Source: Lagopus muta
Lineage: Eukaryota; Chordata; Aves; Galliformes; Phasianidae
Length of the DNA stretch: 64,000 nt
Direction: 5' to 3'
NCBI RefSeq assembly: GCF_023343835.1
Contig: NC_064447.1
Span: 14,447,501 to 14,511,500 of the forward strand
Positions 15,001 through 26,600 of the stretch are shown here, in pieces; positions within the stretch are counted from its first letter, which is position 1; every line of letters starts with the position of its first letter. The position numbers and the translations under genes were made by a program. The notes beneath the pieces are model-generated. The model saw nothing but the letters and a program-made list of their open reading frames with translations. It made no database searches and was not told the origin of the DNA.

Positions 15001-15736
15001 AAAGTGACAAATTACCTGTCAAAAGAACACACCAATGTTAATTAAGTCATACACATAACACTGAAGGGTTTTTAAGAGTTCTTTCAGGTGACACCTAACA
15101 GATTTTCTCTGGCAGAAAACAGAGGCATTTACCTCCCTTCTTTCAGGAAGAAAACCAGAAACTCCCTCCCTTCCCTTTCAGGTTAACCAAGAACCTGGTT
15201 CTAAATCAGTTTTAAAAGCGCAGGTTTTTTTTTCAATGCCTTATGAGAACAGTGAAGGAATGTGAAACTTCAGAATCTGCTTAAGTTAGTCGGGATCTTC
15301 TAGGGGAGACCTTGGCACTGATCCAAGCACAAATTAACTGCTAAGAGGCTTTTTCAAGTTAAACTTGAGCTCCAGAGAGCAGAAACACCCAGGCAGCAGC
15401 ACACAAAGCCAGCAGTCAGCAACAGCCCGTCTCAGGTGTGAGGGCCATAAGAGGAAGGGGGATTTCCAGGCACCCAAAAGGTCAGAGCCGATTTTTCCCA
15501 AAGGCTGAAGAGGAATACCCACCCACCCCATCTGCTCTGTTTGGGAATGAAGCAGGGACTCTGGGAAGAACTAAGGGCCCTCTGACAGTACTAAATTATA
15601 GGGACTTCCTCAGAGCCGTCCGTACCCACAGACACGTACACCCACAAGAAAAGAACGTAGCACCATACTCTATAAACTGAAGTCCTTTCTTAATGTCCTG
15701 TTGTCTAGTGCTTCTTTCTTCCGACGCATTGGACAT
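1..15736 (-). CDS. ZC3H7A: ZC3H7A, zinc finger CCCH-type containing 7A (3' part outside window)
   Basis: Cytoplasmic/nuclear RNA-binding protein; the ZC3H7 family is known to bind microRNA precursors. Coding exons, 5' to 3' on the minus strand: 15669-15736, 14581-14620, 13561-13758, 12815-12973, 11608-11688, 11464-11502, 10655-10685, 9886-10166, 8039-8246, 7010-7074, 6539-6731, 4698-4859, 3516-3712, 3190-3287, 1983-2164, 1-73. They sum to 2075 nt, residues 1-691 of about 970 in human, with no frame break. TPR repeats occupy roughly residues 40-155 (for example ALYRKAKALNELGRYKTAYD). A Ser-rich acidic linker follows. Zinc-finger ligands include C507-x8-C516-x5-C522-x4-C527, whose last ligand is Cys rather than His, and C635-x7-C643-x5-C649-x3-H653. 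The start MSNASEERSTRQQD matches the family N terminus, with A at -3. The paralogue ZC3H7B is the alternative; the linker fits 7A better. The last exons lie to the left of position 1. Confidence 0.95.
74..1982 (-). other. ZC3H7A intron between coding exons 15 and 16
   Basis: This is the intron between the exon ending at 1983 (donor ACAG|GTATGT) and the exon starting at 73 (acceptor TTTGAAG|GT). It is A/T-rich and holds no recognised repeat, RNA gene or coding exon on either strand. A 117-codon minus-strand frame at 959-1312 resembles nothing I know and lacks exon-like borders. Confidence 0.7.
6800..6830. repeat. A-rich simple repeat
   Basis: Runs of A broken by single G residues, in the ZC3H7A intron upstream of the exon at 6539-6731. 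Read on the minus strand it is T-rich and lies about 70 bp upstream of that exon's acceptor. It may be part of an extended pyrimidine tract. Confidence 0.85.
7225..7250. repeat. T-rich tract T9-C-T16
   Basis: An uninterrupted thymidine tract with one C, in a ZC3H7A intron. On the gene's sense strand it is an A tract. No element body is visible beside it, so it cannot be called the tail of a retroelement. Confidence 0.85.
8264..8287 (-). repeat. Poly-A/T tract forming the pyrimidine tract of the ZC3H7A exon at 8039-8246
   Basis: The plus strand reads A15-G-A8. On the minus strand this is T8-C-T15, followed by AACTTCTTTTTATACAG immediately before the exon starting at 8246. It makes an unusually long pyrimidine tract at this 3' splice site. 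The frame across the junction requires the ATACAG acceptor, not the CTACAG ten bases downstream. Confidence 0.75.
11994..12017. repeat. (AC)12 microsatellite
   Basis: Twelve perfect AC units in the ZC3H7A intron between the exons at 11608-11688 and 12815-12973. A 13-bp A run follows at 12047-12059. It is a likely length polymorphism. The open frame crossing it is an artefact. Confidence 0.95.
13305..13372 (+). repeat. CR1 LINE 3'-end fragment
   Basis: GGGGTCCCTTCCAACCCAAG followed by CCATTCCACAATTCCACA matches the conserved 3' end of avian CR1 elements, which finish in ATTCTRTG-like units. It is sense on the plus strand and so antisense to ZC3H7A, in the intron between the exons at 12815-12973 and 13561-13758. 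The tail units have drifted, suggesting an old copy. Confidence 0.6.
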
Positions 15737-18700
15737 GTTATCCTGAACATCCACGTTTCGGATACACACCTCCTCAAAAAGGAAAGCAGACAGTGCAGTT
15801 AGCAGTGCTGGCCGCAGCAGCCGATGCCCGCAGCCCCACTGCTCCACACCTCCCAGCCCATTTCTGCTGCCTGCCGCCCTGCACCACAGCAGCAGGGCTG
15901 AAGAGAGCCGCTCACGCCGCATGCGCACGTTACTGCTCAACCAAGCTGAGCCTCAGAGCTTCCACGGGCTGCTGTAACAGCTCTGTACTTCATTTGTTTC
16001 AGTATTCAGTAGAAATTACCTCAAAAGCCCAGTGTATTTATTAATAAAAAGACAAGGTGATTAGAAAACTACCGTTAGAGCCACCTCCCGAGTCTCTCGC
16101 TGCCGGCTGAGCACTGAAGGGTGCCTGGAAGCAGGAGCCCAATCCTGCCTGGGCAGACCTGCAGACATCACAGCTGGCAGAGACCACCTGCTGCATCTGT
16201 AAAAATGAATGGCTTTCATTCCACATCGCCATCCGAACATTTAAGCATCATCTCACTAGTTTGAATTGGTGATTTTTTTTCATGTCATTCATTTAATGGA
16301 CTTACAATCACTTAAGTTAAACAGGCAGAAAAGATGTGTGTAACACCCAAGAGAAAGCTGCCTGCAGCACAGTTCTGCTGCTGCCTATGGCTGCACCTCG
16401 CTGCAACAGAAGAACCGACTTCATTTTAACCAAAAGATCAGCAAGACAAATGTCCTATTCTGAAAACCCTAAGACTGAATAAAAAATAATGACCTTGAGA
16501 GATGTATTTTTTGGAAGAAAACTAGTTTAAGTAGGAATTTATTTCACAGCAACAATGGAAAATGAAAAGAATGAAAACAAAATGAAACACTTCTCACTGA
16601 ATTGAACACATTGCCAACTGAGCAGAAAACTGCTGGATCAGATCCTTCTGTTCTCTGACTGACTTGGAACGTTTGCAAACACTTCTCAGCAGCCTCCAAC
16701 AAGCATACTCCCAGTTAGTGCTGTTCTACATGTACCTTAGTGAAGCACAAAGAACTGCCTCATTTTCCTAGAGTCACCAAGCAGAGGAAGGGAAGCCCCC
16801 AAAGCCTGCATCTCCCAGCCCCTCCATGGCCCCCAAGCTGCAGCAGCACTGAGCAGCAGGACATGGGGATCCCCAGCAGCAGCACTGAGCATCAGCTGCA
16901 GGGCTCCCAACAGCAGCACTGTGATGGGCTGTTCTGGCAGCACGTCTTCACGCAGGAATAACGCTCAGTAATCCACTCCCACGGCAGCAAATAACCAAAT
17001 TCTTTCCTGTAACTGCTTTTCACGTGATTTTATGCATCCCCTTTTCTTCTGCAAGTTATTACTACACAGGGAGATTCTGGTACATACACAAAAGACTTAA
17101 TGTCAGAGAAACATTAAAGATATGCTATTGTTGGTGAAAAGAAATGTAATGTAAATGCCAAAAAGGAAATCCATCACCCCAGTATGTTTTGTTCACTCCT
17201 TCACATTCAGGATTCAGGATTCTAACGAGGCTGGTAAGAAGTTCTCACACAAACGCAATCCAGCAGCAGTCTGGGCACTCACCGCCGTCAGAAACGCGGC
17301 AGCAAAATGAAACGCACTTCAGCCCCTGCACAACAACCCATCAGCAGTACCTGCCCACGAGGTCTGTGCCAGCACTAAGATCGGCTTTGCTCTGCTAATT
17401 GTAAGCAATCTCAGCACTCCACCAACTCAGGTGACACGAGTCCGGTGTCGTAACAACTGCCTTTATCTATCACCTCTGGCAAAAGCAACTCACATGTTGA
17501 CTCTGGAGGATGTGCAGATCCGGCTCCTGTAGCAATAACGCTGATGGAACTGTTACAAACTGGCACCACAGAGAAGAGAACAGCAAAGTGATGAACATAC
17601 GCGAGCAGTGTCATTTACTACTCAAAGCACTTTTCTATTCTTCTCTATGTACTCATTTTCATCCGTAAGACATTCAGGCAGAAGTTATTCTTCCTTAACA
17701 TACAGTCATTTTGCCCCACTATTTGATGATTTTGCAGAAGATTTATAGCTGTCTCAGACACCACCTGCACCAGCATCTCTCCCATCCACCTCCTGTTTAG
17801 AGCATCGCGTGCAACCAGAACCATGTTGGACTCAGTTACATACAAAGCAAGTAAATAACAGGATCCTGACTTTTAGTTACTCACTTTCAGAGTTCACAAA
17901 AATCACCTATTTAGCAATAGATTTTCTCCCTCATCTGAGCAGACAGAATTTAAAACAAATGTGGATGTGTACATATACATATACAAGTTAAAATATTGTT
18001 TGTATTACTATAAAAGCAAAGCCTACACTCTTGCTTTACTCTGTACAATTCAGTGAAAAGAACAACCTAAAGCAAAGGAAAAAGTATGGGATGCTAAATA
18101 CAGAGCAAAAACAGACAACTCATCAGTAACTAAGGCTATAGGCAAACACACTGTTGCATTAGAAGTCGTTTTTCTACAACTGTTGCTGTATGACCAATTC
18201 AAAATCTGTTTAATAAATCTGACACAGCAAGAAAAGCTGCTGAAATCAAACAAGTTGAAGATCAATTTATACCACTTTATCCTCACCACAGGCTTCAATT
18301 CAATCACATCTCACAAAAGCAGAAGCAAAGGAAAAATTCACTGCTGACAGCCAGCATCACCTCTTCTGACAGACACCAGCCAGCCAGACCAACAGCAGGC
18401 AGGAAGGACAGCGAGTTTGCACCAGCTCTGGCAAACAGAAAAACCTACACTTCTCTCTTACACAAAGCTGCTTACACCTCTTGCTGGTTACCTGCTTTCC
18501 TTCCAGCACAGGGCAAGACAGTGCTCTTGTTTCTATACTTTGTCAGTTCTGAGGCATTCAAGCCGAGCTGTAAAAGACATGACAATACATAGGATGCACC
18601 TGGGATAATTTTTTAGGCAAAGGGGATTTGAACACAACAGATGCTGGGCCATGCTGCAAAGCAAAATGGATCTTTGGAATGCTAATTAACCAATTCACAC

Positions 18701-19985
18701 AGAACACACAGAGAAAGTTTTGATTCAGTCTTTCTGCAGATGGAACCCAGGTGCTGGGGTTCTGAAAAGGATGAGCATGCTGTAAAACCTCGAGCCCAGC
18801 AATCACCACTATTAGGTCTCAGGAGGCACTTTTCAAAGACTCTTGAGCGGTTCAACAGTGGCAGCAAAGCACGAGAACACACATCGTGAAGACCAGCACG
18901 GTTCTGCTGCTGTCAGAGCCAAGGTGCCCTCGTGGAGCACCCACCTGCAGCTCACCCGTGGGTGCCCCTGCTGAGAGCTGAGGTCTGCAGAGTAAGGAGC
19001 GGGGCAGGGCCGAGCCTGACCTGTGCAGTGCAGAGAGCTCACTGGGAGGCGCAGAGAGAACAGAGGAAAAACACGCAACGTTATTTGTGGACAAGAGCTG
19101 CTAGCGCAGGGAGTTCGCGACCTTCAGCTGACCAAAGGCCCCGACACGGCTCCGTACTGGCCGCAGCGATCACAGACGCCCACTGTAGCCCGGCCCCCAG
19201 CGCCGCACATCCACCAGCAGCGCTCCGCGTCCACCGAGCACCACGGATGCGTCCGTTCGGACACGGCTTTCCAAGAGCTGGACGCGCACCCTCCCGCCAC
19301 GCATCACCTAGTTCACTCGCTGGGTCACAGGAATCCTAAACCGACCCTCCGTACGGCACGGAGCACACAGAAACGCCCTGTGCCTCTATGGCGGGCGGAG
19401 AGCCGCGCGAACGGCCCGAGCGGAGCCGCCCCGGGACGGAGCGCACGGAAAGGAACAGCGGCGAGCCTTCGGTCCGCTCGGCCAGAAACGAACCGTGCCT
19501 GCGCCCCGGCGCCTTAAAACTTCACTCGGCGCCGCAAAGTTCACAGTTGTCAAAGCCCGTCCGCGGGAAGGAAAACGCTCACAGCCAGGCCGAGTCGGCA
19601 GCGCCGACGCGAACGGCGCCCGCCCGCAGCGCCTCCCGCCGGGCCGGGGGCTCCCGCAGCCGCCTTTGTTCGCGCGGAGCGGCGGCTCCGCCATCTCCAA
19701 CAGCGGAACCGACCGGCGCCGCCCAACGCGGCAGGGGAGGGGAGGGCCGGGCCGCTCCGCCGGGAGGGGCGGGACCGGGGACGCGGCGGGGCGCGGCGCC
19801 CACCGGGGCCCGGGAGCGGCTGACGACGGCGCCCGCGGCGCGGAGAGGGGCGGGAGCGCTCCAGCCGCGCCGTAATGGGCCGCGAGAGGAGGAGAAGGAG
19901 GAAGAAGAGGAGGATGAGGAGAGGCCCCGCACCCGAGCCACCCCCCCTCTGAGCGCGAGCGGCCCGTCCCGCCGCGCGGCCCTAC
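15737..19985 (-). other. ZC3H7A: ZC3H7A 5'UTR part of exon 2 and long first intron
   Basis: Exon 2 begins near 15772: the minus strand has a CTAAC branch-like element, a pyrimidine tract (CTGCTTTCCTTTTTGAG) and then about 36 nt of leader before the ATG. From there to a candidate donor at 19985 is intron. It contains a CAGCAGCACTGAGC-type short imperfect direct repeat around 16842-16925 and otherwise unique sequence. The GC-rich open frames above 18.9 kb are CpG-island artefacts. I see no coding exon in this intron. Confidence 0.6.
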
Positions 19986-20120
19986 CTGCTGCTCGGGCCC
20001 GCGGGAGCACAGCGCCGCGGAAGGCGGAGCCGGGCGGCCTGGCGCGCGGCGGCGACGACAGCGACGACGACGACCACGACGGCGGCGCCTCCTCCGCTCC
20101 GCCCCCGGTGCCGCTGCCGC
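19986..20120 (-). other. ZC3H7A: Probable non-coding exon 1 of ZC3H7A
   Basis: On the minus strand a donor of form CAGCAG|GTAGGG sits at 19985/19986. It is the best-placed donor in the CpG island between the NF-Y array (20177-20285) and the coding exons. The upper bound is a guess, set 60-100 bp downstream of the CCAAT boxes. No ATG from this exon joins the ZC3H7A frame. Transcript evidence would be needed to fix the start site. Confidence 0.45.
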
Positions 20121-20176
20121 GCGCGCCCCCTGCTGATGGGAGGCCGCAAACACGGCCCAGAGGACAGCGGGATGCG

Positions 20177-20285
20177 ATTGGCCGGAGCGCCGGCACCGCG
20201 AGCTTTTTCATTGGCTCAGCATTCTTGTTTTGGAAATCTGCACTTTTGATTGGTGGCGGTGGGGAAAGCTTTTGGTACTGATTGG
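20177..20285 (-). promoter_or_regulatory. Four CCAAT (NF-Y) boxes, ZC3H7A promoter
   Basis: ATTGG, which is CCAAT on the minus strand, occurs at 20177-20181, 20210-20214, 20249-20253 and 20281-20285. Start-to-start spacing is 33, 39 and 32 bp, close to three or four helical turns. All four share one orientation. NF-Y sites are typically 60-100 bp upstream of a start site, which would place ZC3H7A transcription initiation near 20.1 kb on the minus strand. Confidence 0.7.
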
Positions 20286-20471
20286 TTGAACGCTTTGCAG
20301 CCTCCCACCGCCTTCTGCTCCCGGCTGTCGGCGCGGCGCCTGAGCCTCTGCGTGTTCCGGGCTGCGCGGCCACTCCCGCGCCGCGGGCGGGACATGACAG
20401 CTGCCGCTGCCCGCAATAGCAGCCCTGGGCGGGGCAACGCAGGGGCTTTTAAGCCTCCCCTCAGTTCTCCC

Positions 20472-20558
20472 GGAAGAAGACTGACGTAAGAAGACGACCC
20501 GCGGCAGCCATCGCACCGAGTGACGTCATCAATCCGCTGCGGCGCGAGGGAAACGTCA
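20472..20558. promoter_or_regulatory. CRE cluster (CREB/ATF sites)
   Basis: A half-variant TGACGTAA lies at 20482-20489, a full palindromic CRE TGACGTCA at 20521-20528 and ACGTCA at 20553-20558. An ETS-like CCGGAAG is just to the left, near 20470. CpG-island CREs with these cores are commonly bound by CREB1/ATF1. The cluster sits about 200 bp upstream of the NF-Y array relative to ZC3H7A and could serve either direction. Confidence 0.6.
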
Positions 20559-20590
20559 TTGCGTGAGGGACAGCGAGCCGCGGTCTGTTC

Positions 20591-20630
20591 TGCGCATGCT
20601 CATCCCCGCGCGGGGCTACCGCGCATGCGC
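20591..20630. promoter_or_regulatory. NRF1 sites and CG palindrome
   Basis: TGCGCATGCT at 20591-20600 and the perfect NRF1 palindrome GCGCATGCGC at 20621-20630 flank the 12-bp palindrome CCCCGCGCGGGG at 20604-20615. NRF1 sites are usually within about 50 bp of a start site, and this one is roughly 500 bp from the presumed ZC3H7A start. It may therefore mark a separate initiation point, perhaps divergent on the plus strand. Confidence 0.55.
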
Positions 20631-23600
20631 CATGAGCTGAGCGGGCGGCGGGCGGAACTGCGTTGTGGGGCGCGGGTCGGGGAGGTGCCCGGCGAGGCGG
20701 CCTGCCCGGTCACCGGTTTTCTCCCTTTTTGGGCACCGGGATGGCCCGGCAGCGTGTACGTTGCTTGTCCGTACGGGCGCGAAGTCCAGGACTCGTTGTG
20801 TGTTCTTCCCGTTCTTGCCGGAGCCCGACAGAACGTTCTTAAGAAACCTTTCCTGCATAACGTGAGCGGGCGGGAGGCCGCGCTGCGCTGCCGGCATCCA
20901 CGGCCAGAGCGGGAGAGGTGACGGCCGGACAGCGAGCCGTCGGTTCGGTACGCGTCTGTGGAGTAGAGCTTCGGGAGAGGCCCGCGAGCGCGGACGCGAA
21001 GCCAGGGCGGTGATTTCGCCGCCGGGACTGCAGGAAGGCGGGAGGAGAAACGGGCGGAGCGTTTGCGGCGCTGCGCGGTGAGGTCCGCCCGTCCCGCGCT
21101 GAGCTGTTGGCGCGCTGGGCGCTGTAGCACAGCGGCCGCGCTCGGCGTTTCCTGGCTCTCAGCCCCGCGCTGCTGCCCGGATCCCGGCGCTCACCGCCAC
21201 CACAGCTCGCTGCGAGTCGCAGCGCCGGGCGCCCCGAGTGGCACGGCGTGATGTTAAAGCCAGAGGGACGTGAGAATAGCCGGGCTGTCAGAGCGGCAGG
21301 GAACGAAGCCGGTGTGCTAGAAAGACATTGCCGAACGAACCACTCGATTTGTTCACGGGCCGTCCCGTAAAGCAGCCGAGCCACAGCTGGACCTGTGAGT
21401 GCTGCTGCCAGCGTGCTTGGGAATGAATGTAGCAACGCACTGTAAATGTCCAACAAAAATACGTTCTTTGTGGAAATAATACGTTTAGCTTTTATATAAA
21501 TTAGGTTGGAAGCGGTAATGCAATTATCTTCCTTCATTTGCCTGAATTATTTACATGACTCAGTAGCTAACTGCTCTGAGAGCAGACTAGTAGTCACACC
21601 TCAACTACTGTCACGAGCCAACAGGTGATCATTGCTCCTGTTACAGAAACTGATCACGTTTCATTTATAATATTTATGGCAGCCTACATAAGCTGATTAT
21701 TTCTGACAGATTCAATTGCTGTAGAATTATACTGAGATGAGAAACAGAACTTGATTACTGTGGCTTGTGAGAGAGATTAAAATGCCCTTTTCAGGGAACT
21801 TGGAAACAAAGCGTTTTGGTATCAATAGGAAGAGCCACCAGTACCTGGCTAGAACATCAGTACAGTCAGCTAGAACATCTTGTTGCTGCCTTGGAGAGTT
21901 AAAATTCTGGCTTCTCCAAGCCTGGTTTAAGAGATTTCATCACTATTTGTACTGATGATTTTGAACAAACAAATAAGATTTGACGGGAACAGAAGAGTTT
22001 CACATACAAGCTGTAATGAGAAGCTACAGAGCTTTTCTGTGCTTTGGAGCAACTCGGTGTTCTTTGATCAGCTTAAGCACTGCAGTAGAATTGTGAGTCA
22101 GAAACATGTATTTTGGTTGCTTTCACAAAGCTGCCCAAGGACCTAGCTGAAAATAAAGAAACAGGATGGTCCTTCAAGTTGAGAAGCAGACCAAGTAAGG
22201 GATTACGGGGCGGGCTGTGGGGAAATCATAATATAAATCATTACACTTTTTTTTTGCTGTTGTTTCTGAAGTGTTTATTTAAAAATCCCAGGGAAGTGTT
22301 GTCATCTTTAGTTTGCGTCTCTGTTGTCATACATTCTACATTTTAACTGTAGGCACCATTTACTTAGGAGAATTTTCTCTGATAAAAGTTCCTGTAAAGT
22401 CTTGAAAGATAGAACCTGAACAGCAGGTTGTTGTTACCCATGTCCCGCTATTTGCAGGGTGCCTTGAAAACAGGACCATTCCTTTTTGTTATTTTTATGT
22501 TAAATTCAAACTAACTTTGGCAACAGCAAAACCAACTTTTTTTTTGTTTCAGAAATGGGACTTTTTTAGGCCATGGTTGTAATTTAGCAATAAAAGTGAC
22601 AGTGCAGCTTATCCATCATAAGCACTTCTCACGTTCCTACACCTCTGTTGCCCCTTTCTTGTGGGTGCACAAATTCTCTGGGTTTGTGGTGAAACAAATT
22701 GACACACAGGCAAAACAGTGGCTGCGTTTCAATGGAAGAACTCCCTGATCTGGTTCACCTCACAGTCATGCAAACAGTTGACAACAAAGACATGCACTTG
22801 GAGCAGTGTCCTGAAATTGTCACCGCTCCACTGGAACAGACATCCAAAAAGAATGTGCAAGAGAGAAGGAGAGTTAGCAGCTTGTGCTGCAGAAATGGCA
22901 GTATCTGGGGCTGTGATGGAAACAACAGAAACCATGTAACACTTCACTAGGCACCTTGTAAAGATCAATCTAAACATTGTCTTACTCAGGTTCGTTACTT
23001 GTGGTAGCCTGGGATGGCACTGAACTTGTCAGAACACCTGTGGAACGGGAGAAAGATCTGCTGAAGAAACTCAGCGGTTGCTGTTCCAATGCAGCAGTTA
23101 GAGCAGTAGGTTTGTTGAGTAAAGCTAATCTGAGAACAAAAGCAAAAGCTCAGCGTGGGCATTCTTCCCCTCCTAACCAGGTAATCCTGAATCATTCTCT
23201 GTAAGCAAGATCAAAACCCAGTACGATCGTCACTGTTATTAAGTAATATTTATGTTTTCCAGCCTGATGCTTTTTGTAATTCTATCATGTCTATGTAATT
23301 AGCTTCAGGTAGCTGAATCTGACTAATTGTGATTTTATTTCTTTTCCTTTTTCCTGGCTGACATTTCTGTGGATACTGGAGTTGCTAACCATTACTTAGG
23401 TATTCCATGAAATCTTTAAGCCAGAGAGCTGAATCCTGCACTCCAAAAACACCCTGACTGCGCTCTGAGATGCAGTTGCTGGAATGTACCCTTCCTGCTG
23501 TGGCAGTGGCTGGCAGCGTCCTCCAAGCCCTTGTGTCACTTTTCAGACAAAGGACTCGGGCTGCAGCCTGACAACACTGTAGACTTTTGAGCAGTAGTTA

Positions 23601-26600
23601 CAAAACCAGAAGAATCTCCCCTTCGCTGCTTTACTTACAGGTAGATGCAGTCCTTGCTGTTAATGTAAGCTATGGCTTGTGAATAATATAATAACCTGTT
23701 ATTTGTGACTGAGTGCTTAATTAACAAAATAATCACAGAGTCCCTTTTTTAGATTAAATAGAGTCATGAACTAATAAAGAATTGGGACTTACAGCAAATA
23801 GGAATGAAGGCATTGGTGCAGCTCGCTTTCAAAAGTAAGGTCAGACTTCTATTTTTTTTCCTGCTAAGCTGATAAAACAAAACAGGCAAAGGGACTTATC
23901 TTAAATTCCACAGAATGGCTTAGAAGAGGAAACAAAGCAGGCTCATTTTTGTAATTCAACTGTTGAAAAGTAGATCAGCTCAGAACCCCCTGAGCAGGAG
24001 AATTACGTCGCTGCCAGTGGTAGTGCTGGATAGGTGGAAGCGTGCTTGTTTCAGAGCGTTGCTTTATCCGCAGCATCCAAAGCCCTTATCAAACACCTTC
24101 TGACATTGGGATTACAGCTCCCAGGAGCTTCTGACCTAAGCAACTTACTGATGCATGAAGATAACTCCTGGAATGCATTCCCTGCAGATGTTTTGGCTTT
24201 GCTGTTTTGAAAATAGTCCTTGCTTCCTTCCCAGACCCAGGATTCTGTCATATTTAGGTATAATGACATTGTCTCTTTCCATGAGCAGTCATTTGCAAAT
24301 ATAGGGTTATTCCAACCCCGTGTGTATTTTGGGAAGCAATCTCTCTTCCTCGATAATTAAAACAGGAAATTTCAAAAAAGATTTGTTTAAACATCTGTAA
24401 AAACAGTCAATTTGGGGCAGACATGAATATATGTTTTAACTGCTCAAGGAAATATTCACCAATTGAAAAATGAAATAGACTTATATAGAGATCAAGATAT
24501 TTCAAGGGTACGTGGAAAGCACATCTGGAAGGTATTAATTTGCCAATCTCTTATTTCCGAGCAGCTTTAAATTTTCCTTGTTAACATTATTATAATTATT
24601 TGTTGCAGCTTTCCTAAAAGAAAAAACATCTGAACATTTCATACTATGTTCTTATTATTTATTGTGGCTAAAAAAGCTTGAACGTACCAGTCTCGGCCCA
24701 CCTCATTTGGTTGGTTATTTTGTTGTTTCCTGCTTTCTCTGAGCATTGCCTTACTCGTTCATACATTACAAAGGCACACTGGAGACTGAGCTGAGGAGAA
24801 TTACACCCATTTTCTGACCTGCTTGCTAATCCGACGTTTACATCCCTGACATAAGGAGCAAACCCATTATCATGAGCTTCAGCTGTTTACATCAGGTCTG
24901 AACTTTATCGTTTTCTCTTTGCTCTGCTGATTAATTGAACAATGCCAGATTGCTTCCTTCAGCTCTCACAGAACATCCCTGCAGCTGCTGTTAGTGCAGC
25001 TCCCCAGAAGGGCCTCACTGAAGGGGTAACACACACTCCAGGTGCATCCAAGCTAGAGGCCTTTGTTCCATTCACTGCCTGTATTGTCCTGCCTGTTTCC
25101 TTGGCTTTATACGTAGGGATTTACAACAACAGATGCTTAATACTAGAGAACTATAATGTAACTGATAAGACTGATCGATCTGTTTTCTATCACAGCTTGT
25201 ATATGCAGTTGAAATTTGCCCGTAAAGAAGATGGGGGAGGTAAAAGCTCCCAGTCACAAGCTAGACTCTTGCTGGCTACATTTCTGTTACTAAAAAAGAG
25301 TCTAATTCTTTGCACATTTTCAGCACAGAGTAGAAGCAACAGTTGGGTAAAACCTCATTAAGGCTGCCAACGAGATTATCCTTTTCCTAGGTGAGCTAAG
25401 TAGGTTAAGTGTCTTCAAATACTCTAAACTGTCTCTCTCATATCCTGAAACAGTCTCACATCGGAACAGTCTGCTTGACAGGCTTAGGTCTAAATGGCTA
25501 AATGCTACACTGCATTGCCTTACTTAATCACAGCTAGTCCTCAGTCATTAGTTTGGATCTTATTTATCTCTGATTTTTTTTCTTGTGCTGCAAAGGAAGC
25601 TCAGGCCCTTCACATACAGATGCAGCCATCGCAATGTGGAGCTACAGACAAGGATCTCAGTTGCTGCAAACTCTATAAGCAGTTATTCATCAGCTGATCT
25701 TAGCAGTCATGGTTATTCCAAAAAATCAAAGAAGTCATCCAAGACTCAGGTTTGCACTGGTACAAATGGCAAAGAGTCTTCGAGCTGAGTAAAAAAATAC
25801 GTATAAGGACTTCAGATTCATCAATGACGCATTCCAAGTCCTGAAAAATAGCATTTACTTGTTCATTTATTTCACTCCACTTCATGTTAGAGAACATAAT
25901 GACAAGCAAAATTGTTTGAATAATCTGTTACCTAAAACACAGCGAAGCAAAGGCTGCTTTGGCAAGTAAGTCGTACTCTGAACAGCTGAATTGAAATAAA
26001 ACTTTAAATAAGGAGTGGTCAGCCTGCACTGGATTCTTTCAGGGGAAGTACTTTTGGACAGAAAATGACAAAAGACAATGTACTTTGCCGGCGCATTTGG
26101 CTAGCTTGTTTGGGCTCATTTCTGTTCTCATATTGCTAGGCAGCAAAGCCATGGTATGTTTTTCCTTTTTCCTTAACACTGTTATTGAAATAAAGGGTTC
26201 ATAATGCAGCTTTTTGAGGGAGCAGGGCAGTAAGTCTCCCTGCCTTCCCCAGGCATATTCACACACACTCTCCAGATAAAAGGTACTTGTAGCATTCACC
26301 CTTCATTCTTACCTGGGAAAATAGCATTGCCTCATTTTTTCACTCATCTGAAAGGGCCCATAGCTCAAGATTTTTGGGAAGCAAGTGTAAGTCATGGTGC
26401 TAGCACTGCTCAACTTAATAGCTTCTGCTGCAAGCCCATAGCATAAGCACGTGGGTATACACAAATTACACCTAAGTATATGCAGTTTCAGAGGTGCTAA
26501 GAGTCCCATAAAATTACCTAACACAACCTACTCAGTTTCACAAAGTTCTCATTTTGTGGTAAGGAAGAGAATCCACATCAACAGTTGCAAACAATGGCCC

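Larger units (their letters stand above)
18930..21330. promoter_or_regulatory. CpG island covering the ZC3H7A promoter
   Basis: G+C and CpG density rise sharply from about 18.9 kb, peak at 19.6-20.2 kb and fall off after about 21.3 kb. Long open frames in almost every phase here are a by-product of low stop-codon frequency. The centre carries CCAAT boxes, CREs, an ETS-like CCGGAAG and NRF1 palindromes. Its extent beyond the ZC3H7A start on the plus side (20.6-21.3 kb) would allow a divergent non-coding transcript, but no gene is recognisable there. Confidence 0.8.

Noticed and set aside
15596-15940. 114-codon frame extending ZC3H7A upstream of the chosen ATG
   Set aside because: The upstream part is not similar to ZC3H7A N termini and crosses a good acceptor near 15772; the ATG at 15736 gives the family N terminus.
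19386-20373. Open frames of 255-297 codons on both strands in the CpG island
   Set aside because: Overlapping long frames in several phases, Arg/Ala/Pro/Gly-rich composition and no similarity; this is expected from GC-rich DNA poor in stop codons.
20520-21537. Frames of 133-232 codons at the right flank of the same island
   Set aside because: Low-complexity translations with no family motif and no chain of exons in frame; promoter sequence rather than coding.
24942-25361. 139-codon plus-strand frame, the longest in the A/T-rich intergenic DNA
   Set aside because: No start context, no recognisable domain and no similarity; the length is within chance for 13 kb searched in six frames.
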